64,000 bases of DNA. It comes from Nitrosomonas mobilis (GTDB taxonomy: Bacteria > Pseudomonadota > Gammaproteobacteria > Burkholderiales > Nitrosomonadaceae). Below, one piece after another: positions 8,800 to 16,104 of this stretch (positions within the stretch are counted from its first letter, which is position 1; every line of letters starts with the position of its first letter). Under the pieces are notes generated by a model. The model was not told the DNA's origin and made no database searches. It saw only the letters and a list, made by a program, of their open reading frames with translations. The position numbers and the translations under genes are program-made. The stretch is taken from contig NZ_FMWO01000020.1 in the NCBI RefSeq assembly GCF_900103035.1, positions 1 through 64,000 of the forward strand, written 5' to 3'.

Positions 8800-8960
8800 T
8801 TAAGTGCAATCCTTGACTATTTCGTGTTCGGATAAAGCAGTGAACAGCGCATTAGCGAGTTCTTTTTCCTGAAGTTCGCTATTCGCCTCCTCTGCATGTG
8901 CTCGCGTAATTGCGCAGTAGTGACTCTTCATACTCTCTTTCTGCCATCAATTCTCGATCA
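8800..8960 (-). pseudogene. Frame-broken remnant of an unrecognised gene
   Basis: Read on the minus strand, one frame gives DRELMAEREYEESLLRNYA and then stops. The neighbouring frame continues as RAHAEEANSELQEKELANAL and ends at 8800. Joined by one frameshift they would give a single hydrophilic, helical, Glu/Ala-rich protein tail. An alternative reading is a free 43-codon ORF starting at 8931. It follows the GST gene directly. I do not recognise the family. Confidence 0.3.
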
Positions 8961-8964
8961 AATT

Positions 8965-9609
8965 TTAATCAGTAGCGGCTGGTTGCAGCAGTTGCTGACT
9001 GCGCGCGGCGCTGGGTCGCGCCGCCACCCGTGCGAACCACGGTTCAATGTGCGGCAGGCTGCGATCAAATGGCTGGTTGACGGTCAGCGCAAAATCCAGC
9101 CAGACATATAGCCAGATATCGGCTGCGCTGAATCGCTCGCCGCACAGATACGGCCCGGCGCCAAACATGCCGTCCAGCCAGCGTAGGCGGTCCTGCGCAA
9201 TGGCTTTAAGTCCAGCCGCCGCGTCTGGCAACACCGGGATGCGCGATTCGAACCGTGACAGGCCTTCAGCATAGTGATAGGCGTTGTGGATAAACTCGGT
9301 GACATTGAGCTCCACCCGTCGCCACCACTGCCGGGTCTGCGCGCGTTGCTCTGGCGTACTGCCGATCAGCGCTGGTGAGGGATGCAGCTCTTCCAGATAT
9401 TCGGCGATCGTGACGGCCTCCGCGAGCGTGCTACCATCATCGCAGCGCAGCGCCGGAGTTTGCCCCGCCGGATTGATGGCAAGAAACGCCGGTTGGCGAT
9501 TTTCACCGGCAAACACGTCGATCGTCACCGCTGGCAGCTGCAATTGCTTTTCCAGCAGAAACATCCGCAAGCAGCGCGGCGCTGGACTCTTCGCGTCATA
9601 AAGCAGCAT
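8965..9609 (-). CDS. Glutathione S-transferase family protein
   Basis: The protein has 214 residues. The N-terminal thioredoxin-like domain (~1-78) starts MLLYDAKSPAPRCLRMFL and holds the cis-Pro region (NPAGQTPALRCDDG) and EAVTIAEYLEE, which bind glutathione in this fold. The helical C-domain contains the conserved FSAADIWLYVW motif. It is a cytosolic enzyme likely acting in detoxification or as a glutathione-dependent reductase; the substrate is unknown. The gene looks GC-richer than its flanks, hinting at acquisition. It is not closely similar to the GST at 60.2 kb. Confidence 0.88.
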   Translation of the reverse strand: MLLYDAKSPAPRCLRMFLLEKQLQLPAVTIDVFAGENRQPAFLAINPAGQTPALRCDDGSTLAEAVTIAEYLEELHPSPALIGSTPEQRAQTRQWWRRVELNVTEFIHNAYHYAEGLSRFESRIPVLPDAAAGLKAIAQDRLRWLDGMFGAGPYLCGERFSAADIWLYVWLDFALTVNQPFDRSLPHIEPWFARVAARPSAARSQQLLQPAATD

Positions 9610-10033
9610 GCACTACCTCCATTTCAGTACCCAGCCGCATCGGAAATTCATGAGTCCTGCCTGGCGCCTGAGTGTACTCAGGCACGAACCTCAACAATGG
9701 TCCTCAGGGCCGCTTCGTCGGATCAACCCATGGCGCTGCTTGTACTACGCCATGAGATACGGGTAAAGGAAAAACTAAACCACCTTTTCCATGAGTTCTG
9801 AATGTACTGAAAGCCGGCTCGGTTGTCAAACACGGTGATAATCGATCGAAAAATGACTGTACTTTGGTTCAGCTAACACAAAAAAATCAAAAAAAATATG
9901 CTCCTATATTATTTTCAGTTAAAAGAACGGAGCACAGAGGAATTCACCGGAATTTACATAATTAACCGCATTTTTATCGTTTTAATTACCACTCAAAAGT
10001 ACCCAACTGAAAATTAAGGAAGGAGACGCTACG
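9610..10033. other. Intergenic gap upstream of the GST gene
   Basis: No convincing gene. A perfect 8-bp inverted repeat (GCCTGAGT-GT-ACTCAGGC) lies at 9666-9683, about 57 bases upstream of the GST start, and could be a regulator-binding site. The segment from ~9830 to 10000 is very AT-rich with long A runs and no reading frame. Confidence 0.4.
9666..9683. promoter_or_regulatory. Perfect inverted repeat, possible operator of the GST gene
   Basis: Arms of 8 bp with a 2-bp centre, roughly 57 bases upstream of the GST start codon. The size and symmetry fit a dimeric repressor site (TetR/LysR/MarR types). No regulator gene lies next to it, so the role is speculative. Confidence 0.25.
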
Positions 10034-10421
10034 CTATATTACAGTGGACGCTGCTGAGACACCAAGGACAGAGACGGCCGCCGACAACCCATGCTGTTGG
10101 TGCAGCAGTGCCGCTTGAACCAACAGGATGACTATCGCGATGCCGATTGTACCAATCGCATTTGCCCGGGCAATCTTCCCGGTTGCTTTAATTCGAAGAG
10201 CTTTTTTTGGTAGGTCGCCTTCAATCTCAATGCTGCCCTGATTGTTCTTGAGTGCTTTGCCAAACTTTCTCTGTAGAAATAGCCATAAGTACCGCCTGTG
10301 ATGAGCACTAACACCAACCGTAACCGGTGCTTTTGTAGTGAGCGCGGCAGGCGAAAAATGCGCCCGGGTTGACGGCCTTGTCGAGCCAATACTTCTCTGA
10401 AAATATAAATGCGATTTTCAT
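10034..10421 (-). pseudogene. Frame-disrupted small membrane protein, unrecognised
   Basis: An ATG at 10421 starts MKIAFIFSEKYWLDKAVNPG and runs into a stop after ~37 codons. A second frame, open through the same region and ending at 10034, encodes LPKKALRIKATGKIARANAIG followed by a clear TM helix (TIGIAIVILLVQAALL). The third frame is also open (85 codons from 10389) but has a poor composition. The protein-like character of the two pieces suggests one gene with a frameshift, or a start I cannot place. It lies at the left edge of the cassette array. Confidence 0.35.
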
Positions 10422-10471
10422 TTCTTTGTTTGCCTAATAAGAAAGGGTAGCGTCCTATTTTTTCTATGAGT

Positions 10472-11056
10472 TTATTTTTTCTGCGCTTTTTGTTGAGTTT
10501 GATACTCTAGAATCTGTGGGAACTTTTTCTTCACGTCATCTTTGGCACGGGAAATACTCAAATAGAAACCTTCAGCAAACTCTTTGATTTGCGCTTCAAT
10601 CCTTTCTTGCATGCTACTTTTGCTTCCAGCCAATATGTAGCTACCCATTGAAAAAGTAATTGGCGCTAGGGTGTTCGGCCCATCTGGTACGGTTTGAGCA
10701 TATGGCACGACCACACTACCCCAAAACACCAAGTTGGCATTAATATGCACAGCGCAAGAAGATGAATTTGTTGCAAAACCCAAAGCTGTGATAGATATTT
10801 TGTTTGCAATAAATGCTTCCTCTGCGGCAATTGAGAAACCATTTTGCCTAAGTACTAGTTCCATCTTGTCTTTCATTTTTGATGGCTGAGGAAGGCAACC
10901 ATCCGACACTTGATCACTATATTCTATGAAAAAGTTGTCTCTATGTGCGATCAAACTTCCTAAAGACCCTTCTAGCAGAAGAGATGCCTCATTTTCTGCT
11001 GCAGCCCAAGTAGGGGCAAGTATTAGGACCACCAAAGCAAATATATATTTCCTCAT
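10472..11056 (-). CDS. Secreted protein of unknown function (cassette gene)
   Basis: The protein has 194 residues from the ATG at 11056, which has AGGAGAGAG just upstream; the longer frame from 11080 starts inside the preceding attC-like site. A signal peptide (~1-20, LVVLILAPTWAAAE) predicts export to the periplasm. The mature protein has two Cys residues (near DGCLPQ and SSCAVH) that could pair, and a Lys/Gln-rich tail. I do not recognise the family. It is the last gene in the reading direction of the cassette array, and no clear attC follows it, only a weak ATTAGGC-like end near 10430. Confidence 0.6.
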   Translation of the reverse strand: MRKYIFALVVLILAPTWAAAENEASLLLEGSLGSLIAHRDNFFIEYSDQVSDGCLPQPSKMKDKMELVLRQNGFSIAAEEAFIANKISITALGFATNSSSCAVHINANLVFWGSVVVPYAQTVPDGPNTLAPITFSMGSYILAGSKSSMQERIEAQIKEFAEGFYLSISRAKDDVKKKFPQILEYQTQQKAQKK

Positions 11057-11069
11057 TCTCTCTCCTTGC

Positions 11070-11130
11070 TCATAACGCAAAGTCGAGGGGTGCTGCGCTC
11101 GCGGCGTCCCGCTCGAACGCCAGGTTAGGC
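11070..11130 (-). repeat. attC-like recombination site 3
   Basis: On the minus strand the site runs from GCCTAAC to GTTATGA. The inner part folds strongly: TCGAG pairs with CTCGA and GCCGC with GCGGC around a short loop. The outer 7-mers fit the RYYYAAC...GTTRRRY layout of integron attC sites, with a non-consensus last base. It lies between two leftward genes, as expected of a cassette junction. Confidence 0.65.
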
Positions 11131-11176
11131 TGCACGATGTTACGGTGGTACTTTGCCGCAGTAGCCTTAGCGAGTT

Positions 11177-11479
11177 TCACTTTTTCCCCATGCTTCTTTT
11201 TTTTGCAATGAAATCTGCAGCCTCTTGGGCGTTTATTATTTCATAAGCCCATTGCCATGATGTATAGAGGTGTAGCTCTTGAACGGTATTCTTAATTTTT
11301 GCACGTACTTTGAAGAGCGTTCCAAGCGGATGACCTTCTCGCATGGATGATGAGCATTCAACCCGCATTGAAGTCGAAAGACCTTGGCCAAGTAGCGGAC
11401 GAGCGCGAATTGAGTGCTTCGAGCTTCCTCCCGTGTGATGGAACGTTTCAATAATCACATTTCGATAATAGTCACCCAT
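11177..11479 (-). CDS. Hypothetical protein (cassette gene)
   Basis: A 100-residue basic protein with no signal peptide or TM segment. The ATG is only seven bases after the GTTAGGC end of the upstream attC-like site, the usual tight spacing of a cassette ORF, so there is no room for a normal Shine-Dalgarno. Notable stretches are LHLYTSWQWAYEIINAQEAADF in the C-terminal third and a Ser/Arg-rich centre. No family is recognised. A second frame of 71 codons overlaps the same bases; the cassette boundaries favour the longer one. Confidence 0.5.
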   Translation of the reverse strand: MGDYYRNVIIETFHHTGGSSKHSIRARPLLGQGLSTSMRVECSSSMREGHPLGTLFKVRAKIKNTVQELHLYTSWQWAYEIINAQEAADFIAKKRSMGKK

Positions 11480-11485
11480 AGTGCG

Positions 11486-11556
11486 GCCTAACTACTGTTT
11501 TTGCGGAAGCAAAGATGGGTGGCGGGTTAAACGTCACCTGCAGCGAAATGTTATGT
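11486..11556 (-). repeat. attC-like recombination site 2
   Basis: On the minus strand the site begins ACATAAC right after the stop codon of the DUF4917 gene and ends GTTAGGC seven bases before the next start codon. The arms TTTCGCTGCAGG and CTTCCGCAAAA pair imperfectly, with one extra base on one arm, a feature of attC sites. The 71-bp length is in the normal range. Confidence 0.65.
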
Positions 11557-11557
11557 T

Positions 11558-12604
11558 TCACATTCTCCCCCACACATCGGCCGTCTTCGCATCGTAGATG
11601 TGCACCTTGCACTTGAATTTGTGCTCGATGCTGTGGATGTGTTCCCTATCGTCTTCCGTGTAGGTGCCGATATAGATACTAAGGAGTTTCGGGAACGACT
11701 TTCTCCCGAATTTCGCAGCACGATTAATGGCCTCGATGATGTGCTCATCGTACTTGCCGAAGTTAAACCCAAACGTAACTAGCGACCCAGTTGCATTGCA
11801 TAGATTGTCGTAACAGTCCGTGAGGTACGGGTTGTGCTTGATGTGGCTCAGCTTCTGGTTTCCGTCACCAGCAGTAACGAAAATTGGGTACTCACCAAGC
11901 TCCATACGAGAGCTGATGTTCTCAAGCAAATAATGGTGCTGCGAGTATTCCTCTTTCTCAATGGCGATGCCGGCATCGAAAAACGGCAAGGCGCCATGAA
12001 GATAGAAAACGTTCTGGTTATCCCTGTTTTTCCCCCACATTAAGTCAGACTGAATCTGCTTTTCAGGCGGGACGAACTCATCGGAGTTTTCTAACTCTCG
12101 CCCAAAACCATCACAATGATCGGAAACACTGTTGCGCATCAATATCCAGTACAGCAACAGATCGTAGTTGGTTGAAAATATCTTACCGCCGGTGTTCAGG
12201 AATTTCGCAAGAAATTTTGAGCAAGCTTCGCTTTCGTTTTCAGGGACCGTAAACACGTGCTCTGGATGTAGTTCTTTAACCGATTCAAGGAGACATTTCT
12301 TCAGCCTGGCGCTTGCTGCATCGATCTTTTTCTTCAGCCCGACGCCACCGCCGAACGCGTCAATCAGGGCTGAAAAGTTGTCCAGTTGCTGCATAATAAT
12401 TTCAAAGTTTTTGGTTTCAATCACCTCTAAAATCTTTGATAAGTCAACATCATTCAAGTTGTCTATGAATTCGTGTAGGGCATTGTAAGAGAAGATCTCC
12501 GGGTCATACGCCACGCTAAAACCGTTGCCCAAAAGGAGATGAAATTCGCGGTTCCTATATTTTCCTACGGCCTTCAGGACATCAGCGAAGGTTTCGAGCT
12601 TCAT
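11558..12604 (-). CDS. DUF4917 / SIR2-like family protein (cassette gene)
   Basis: The protein has 348 residues. It carries SIR2-fold motifs in order: HLLLGNGFSVAYDP near residue 23 (nucleotide-binding loop), KIFSTNYDLLLYW near residue 146, NVFYLHGALPFFD near residue 198 and SLVTFGFNFGKYDEHI near residue 285. These match the DUF4917 family as I remember it, which resembles SIR2 proteins; many such proteins in antiviral systems degrade NAD. No TM segment or signal. AGGAG lies eight bases before the ATG. It has its own attC-like site at the 3' end, so it is a separate mobile cassette. The defence role is inference. Confidence 0.7.
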   Translation of the reverse strand: MKLETFADVLKAVGKYRNREFHLLLGNGFSVAYDPEIFSYNALHEFIDNLNDVDLSKILEVIETKNFEIIMQQLDNFSALIDAFGGGVGLKKKIDAASARLKKCLLESVKELHPEHVFTVPENESEACSKFLAKFLNTGGKIFSTNYDLLLYWILMRNSVSDHCDGFGRELENSDEFVPPEKQIQSDLMWGKNRDNQNVFYLHGALPFFDAGIAIEKEEYSQHHYLLENISSRMELGEYPIFVTAGDGNQKLSHIKHNPYLTDCYDNLCNATGSLVTFGFNFGKYDEHIIEAINRAAKFGRKSFPKLLSIYIGTYTEDDREHIHSIEHKFKCKVHIYDAKTADVWGRM

Positions 12605-12629
12605 GAGTGTCTCCTACGTGTCCTGTGAA

Positions 12630-12712
12630 ACATAACGACATGGGCAAGGGGCCGCCGCCGCTTTTTGGCGGTCCCAGCGACCGAAGGGAGCGAACTTGAC
12701 CCACTTGTCAGA
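12630..12712 (-). repeat. attC-like recombination site 1
   Basis: On the minus strand the site starts within three bases of the stop codon of the two-TM protein gene and ends GTTATGT. The arms GTGGGTCAAG and CTTGCCCATG pair with a single unpaired T in the first arm, the classic asymmetry of attC L boxes. A GC-rich hairpin (GACCGCC/GGCGG(C)) lies inside. This is the best-formed of the three sites; the outer box next to the stop codon (TTCTGAC) is degenerate. Confidence 0.72.
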
Positions 12713-12714
12713 AA

Positions 12715-13320
12715 TCATTGTTTCAACGCTGCCTTACAGATACGGACAAAAGATTCGTATTTAGGTGTAAATTCACTCGACCTATCATTTAGTATTTTTG
12801 CTGAATCAAGAACATGTTGTGGTCTTGGATCGCCTTCGTTTCTTACGTTATCTGGGTAAACAGAAATAAAATCACCAGAACCTACTGGTACTGTTTGTTT
12901 GGCGAATTCCATAGCTAGTTCTTTTGCGGCTTCATATAGAGATTTTCGCTCTTTTTCCAATTTCTTATTGAAGAATTCTTTCTCAACCGTATCCCAAGTG
13001 TCAGCAAAGTCATATAAAGGCTGAATAGAACTTTTCGGAAATGAATTACCAAAATCTGTTTCTTTTAATAAGCGCAGAGTTGGTTCGACTGGAAATACCT
13101 GCTGAAACTCCTCAAATAACGCTAGGTCATGACTGTTTTTTTCACCACCAAAACCAAGTTTCTCTTTGACTTTATCTTTGCCGAATAAGGCACCTAACGA
13201 GACTAAAAAACCAATTGCTGGTTCAAATTCCGGATTTCCAGAAAAATAGCCACTAAGAAACCATGCCTCAAACAAAATGAGCGATAAAACAACAATAATA
13301 TTTTCTACGGTAATCCTCAT
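12715..13320 (-). CDS. Two-TM membrane protein with cytosolic domain, unknown function (cassette gene)
   Basis: The protein has 201 residues. Two TM helices lie at ~8-28 (IIVVLSLILFEAWFLSGYF) and ~34-47 (AIGFLVSLGALFG), separated by a short NPEFEPA turn, then a soluble domain of ~150 residues with many charged helices. The two-TM module with an xPEFEPxIxF turn recurs in front of various domains in bacterial conflict proteins as I recall, but I cannot name the C-terminal family. AGGAAAC precedes the ATG. It is the first gene of the array in the direction of reading. Its 3' end abuts attC-like site 1. Confidence 0.6.
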   Translation of the reverse strand: MRITVENIIVVLSLILFEAWFLSGYFSGNPEFEPAIGFLVSLGALFGKDKVKEKLGFGGEKNSHDLALFEEFQQVFPVEPTLRLLKETDFGNSFPKSSIQPLYDFADTWDTVEKEFFNKKLEKERKSLYEAAKELAMEFAKQTVPVGSGDFISVYPDNVRNEGDPRPQHVLDSAKILNDRSSEFTPKYESFVRICKAALKQ

Positions 13321-13341
13321 ATGTTTCCTATGATTTCTAAC

Positions 13342-13656
13342 ATAATATATACGACATTATTTGCCTTACAAAAATAGCAACCCATCCCATACATATCATG
13401 CTGAATTCCAACTAGCTGACATTATTGCGATTTTATGTGGGTGACAAGTCAGTCTCAAAGATAATTACGGCAACGGTTTCAGAAGCTTTATTTGAATCTG
13501 ATGTGGAGCGGCAGCTTTAGGGTTGTATTGTCCGGATTGAATGGTTTAGTAGTAAGCTGGTCGCTGTGTAATCGGTCTATGCAGTTGGTTTCCGCCTTAC
13601 TCAATCAGACTTGCGTTCGTTTAAAATTTGGATCGTGAGTACTTGATATGATCAAG
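13342..13656. other. Intergenic gap at the head of the cassette array
   Basis: About 315 bases between the first cassette gene and nadC. A ttctaac at 13335-13341 (GTTAGAA on the minus strand) just ahead of the first cassette gene could be an attI or attC core remnant, but no paired arm is seen. No integrase gene or other reading frame is present. Confidence 0.4.
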
Positions 13657-14505
13657 TCATGCCGTTTCAAAACGCATTGATAAATCGACTGCCTGGATAT
13701 GTTTGGTCAGGCTGCCCACGGAAATTCGGTCTACGCCGGTTTCTGCTACCAGACGCACGTTGTCCAGTGTGATATTTCCGGAGGCTTCCAGTATGGCTGG
13801 ATGAGCAGGGAGCTGCTGGTTGAGTTTCACCGCTTCGCGCAAGTCAGACACGCTGAAGTTATCGAGCAGTATCATTTTGGCGCCCGCTTGCAATGCCTGT
13901 TGTAGTTCATTGGTTGTTTCTACCTCAATTTGTACCCAGACATTGGCAGGTGCAATTTCCGTGGCTTTGCGCAGAATGTTTTCTATACCACCAGCGGCGA
14001 TGATATGATTTTCCTTGATTAGGATGCCGTCATAGAGTCCCGTGCGGTGATTCGTCCCTCCTCCACAGCGCACGGCGTATTTTTGTGCGGTGCGTAATCC
14101 CGGGATGGTTTTGCGAGTATCGACAATGCATGCAGCGGTGCCTTGGATGGCTGCTACGAATTGTCTGGTGCGAGTGGCTACTGCGGAGAGGGTTTGCAGA
14201 AAGTTGAGCGCGGTTCGTTCTGCGGTGAGCAGTGGTCTGGCTGCGCCGCGTACCACACACAGATTTTCTCCGGCTGAAGCCGCCTGACCGTCGGTGATAT
14301 GCCAGTCAATGGTAATGGAGGGGCAGAGCTGCTGAAAACAGGTTTCAAACCATGCGGTGCCGCAGACGACAATCGCTTCTCGTGTTACCACTTGGGCATT
14401 CAGGAATGCTTCTTTCGGCACCAGTGCAGCCGTTAGATCACCACTGCCAATATCTTCAGCCAGTGCCTGGCAAACCTGATTGATAATGAGTTCACTATTC
14501 AACAT
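13657..14505 (-). CDS. nadC: Nicotinate-nucleotide diphosphorylase (carboxylating), quinolinate phosphoribosyltransferase
   Basis: The protein has 282 residues, the normal length. It condenses quinolinate with PRPP to give nicotinate mononucleotide and CO2 in NAD synthesis, in the cytosol. Family motifs: EDIGSGDLT near the N-terminus, LLTAERTALNFLQTLSAVAT, then VDTRKTIPGLRTAQKYAVRCGG with the substrate-binding Arg/Lys, and the C-terminal barrel motifs LEASGNITLDN and VDRISVGSLTKH. AAAGGA lies ten bases before the ATG. A solitary MITE end lies just upstream. Confidence 0.95.
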   Translation of the reverse strand: MLNSELIINQVCQALAEDIGSGDLTAALVPKEAFLNAQVVTREAIVVCGTAWFETCFQQLCPSITIDWHITDGQAASAGENLCVVRGAARPLLTAERTALNFLQTLSAVATRTRQFVAAIQGTAACIVDTRKTIPGLRTAQKYAVRCGGGTNHRTGLYDGILIKENHIIAAGGIENILRKATEIAPANVWVQIEVETTNELQQALQAGAKMILLDNFSVSDLREAVKLNQQLPAHPAILEASGNITLDNVRLVAETGVDRISVGSLTKHIQAVDLSMRFETA

Positions 14506-14518
14506 GCTGCATACTTTC

Positions 14519-14541
14519 CTTTAAAATTTTTAGAGGTACCC
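14519..14541 (+). repeat. MITE fragment J (one terminal repeat only)
   Basis: TAAAATTTTTAGAGGTACCC matches the right end of the MITE family found elsewhere in the window. The rest of the element is missing. It lies in the short divergent region between nadC and the glutamate synthase-like gene. Confidence 0.55.
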
Positions 14542-14555
14542 ACAAGATTACTACT

Positions 14556-16037
14556 ATGCCTACCAGCCTGTTTAACCTGATTATTTACGGTTTCGGTACC
14601 ATCCTCGGATTGATTGTGGTTGGTACCGTCGTGACTTTCTTTATTCGTGATGTCACTCAAAAAGAACACACCATCCTGCGTAATTATCCCATTATCGGGC
14701 GGTTGCGCTATTTCTTCGAGACGCAGGGTAAATATTTCCGTCAGTATTTCTTTGCCAGCGATCGCGATGAAATGCCGTTTAACCGTGCCACTCGCGGATG
14801 GATCTATAAAAACGCAAAAAATAAGGGGGGCATTGTTGGCTTTGGTTCCTCTTATGATTTGCGTGAACCGGGGGCCTTTATTTTCGTCAGTGCTGCTTTT
14901 CCGATTCTGGAAGAAGACCAGTTACCCGCCCCAATATTAAGTGTCGGCGAAGGTTATTGCGCGCATCCTTTTCGGGTGAAATCCATATTCAACATCAGTG
15001 GAATGAGTTACGGCGCAATTTCAGCACCGGCTGTGCGTGCGCTATCACTCGGCGCAGCTAAAGCCGGTTGCTGGCTGAATACCGGAGAAGGTGGCCTTTC
15101 CCCCCATCACCTGGCGGGTGATTGTGACCGAATCATGCAGATCGGTACCGCCAAATATGGCATCCGAGATGAGCTGGGTGGCTTTTCTGTTGCTCGCGCC
15201 AAGGAGATTGCCGGTCAGGTCAAGGCATTCGAGATCAAGCTGTCGCAAGGCGCTAAACCGGGTAAGGGTGGGGTGTTGCCTGCGTCCAAAGTCAGCCTGG
15301 AAATTGCCGGGATCAGGGGTATCGCTGTCTTTCAGGATTCTATCAGTCCGAATCGTCATTATGATATAGGGAGCATTGACGAGCTGCTTGATCAGATCAG
15401 TTTTATCCGCGAGCTGACCGGACGGCCGGTCGGTGTTAAAACTGCTATTGGGGGCTGGAGATTCATCAATGAATTGTGTGATTCAATTTTGCGACGCGGG
15501 CTGGATCATGCACCGGATTTTTTGACCATCGACGGGGGGGAAGGCGGAACGGGAGCGGCACCCCAGACGCTGCTGGATCATGCCAGCCTGCCAATTGCCG
15601 AAGCGCTGCCAAGAGTTATAGATGCACTGATCGAGTCTGGTTTGAAGCAACGCATTCGTGTGGTTGCTGCCGGCAAGCTGGTGACTTCCGCACAAGGCGC
15701 GTGGGCACTGTGCGCCGGTGCGGATTTTATCAATTCCGCACGTGGCTTCATGTTTGCGCTGGGTTGTATTCAGGCGATGCGCTGTCATTTGAATACTTGT
15801 CCAACTGGTGTGACTACTCATGATCCACGCCTGCAACGCGGTCTGGTGGTTGAGGAAAAATATCTGCGCGTCGCCAATTACGTTGCCAATGTGAACCGCG
15901 AGATGGACATGATTGCGCACTCATGCGGATTGCGCCATGCACGTGAATTTACTCGTGAACATGTGCGTATCGTGCAGACGGCGGGGCAAAGCATTGCACT
16001 TAACATGCTGCACCCGTACCCGCAAACGAAAGCCTGA
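14556..16037 (+). CDS. FMN-binding glutamate synthase family protein
   Basis: This 493-residue protein has an N-terminal TM helix (~5-28) followed by a full GltB-type FMN/4Fe-4S barrel domain. Motifs: SGMSYGAISAPAVRALSLGA, LNTGEGGLSPHH, GAKPGKGGVLPASKVS, FLTIDGGEGGTGAAP and, near the end, CIQAMRCHLNTCPTGVTTHD. The last holds the three clustered Cys that bind the iron-sulfur centre. It lacks the amidotransferase domain of true glutamate synthase, so the donor and reaction are uncertain. The membrane anchor fits stand-alone members of this family. It is the start of a rightward gene series with clpB, although clpB has its own promoter. Confidence 0.87.
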   Translation: MPTSLFNLIIYGFGTILGLIVVGTVVTFFIRDVTQKEHTILRNYPIIGRLRYFFETQGKYFRQYFFASDRDEMPFNRATRGWIYKNAKNKGGIVGFGSSYDLREPGAFIFVSAAFPILEEDQLPAPILSVGEGYCAHPFRVKSIFNISGMSYGAISAPAVRALSLGAAKAGCWLNTGEGGLSPHHLAGDCDRIMQIGTAKYGIRDELGGFSVARAKEIAGQVKAFEIKLSQGAKPGKGGVLPASKVSLEIAGIRGIAVFQDSISPNRHYDIGSIDELLDQISFIRELTGRPVGVKTAIGGWRFINELCDSILRRGLDHAPDFLTIDGGEGGTGAAPQTLLDHASLPIAEALPRVIDALIESGLKQRIRVVAAGKLVTSAQGAWALCAGADFINSARGFMFALGCIQAMRCHLNTCPTGVTTHDPRLQRGLVVEEKYLRVANYVANVNREMDMIAHSCGLRHAREFTREHVRIVQTAGQSIALNMLHPYPQTKA

Positions 16038-16040
16038 ATA

Positions 16041-16068
16041 CTTGAAATTTGCTGGTTTCACCTCATAC
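16041..16068 (+). promoter_or_regulatory. Sigma-32 heat-shock promoter of clpB
   Basis: CTTGAA at 16041-16046 and CCTCATAC at 16061-16068, separated by 14 bases. This fits the sigma-32 consensus CTTGAA-N(11-15)-CCCCATNT with few mismatches, and clpB starts 36 bases downstream. Confidence 0.7.
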
Positions 16069-16104
16069 TAGTACCAGCTCAACTTATTATAATCAGGAGA
16101 TCAC

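Noticed and set aside
9382-9801. 139-codon plus-strand frame antisense to the GST gene
   Set aside because: Overlaps a clear GST; the tail beyond it has no recognisable content.
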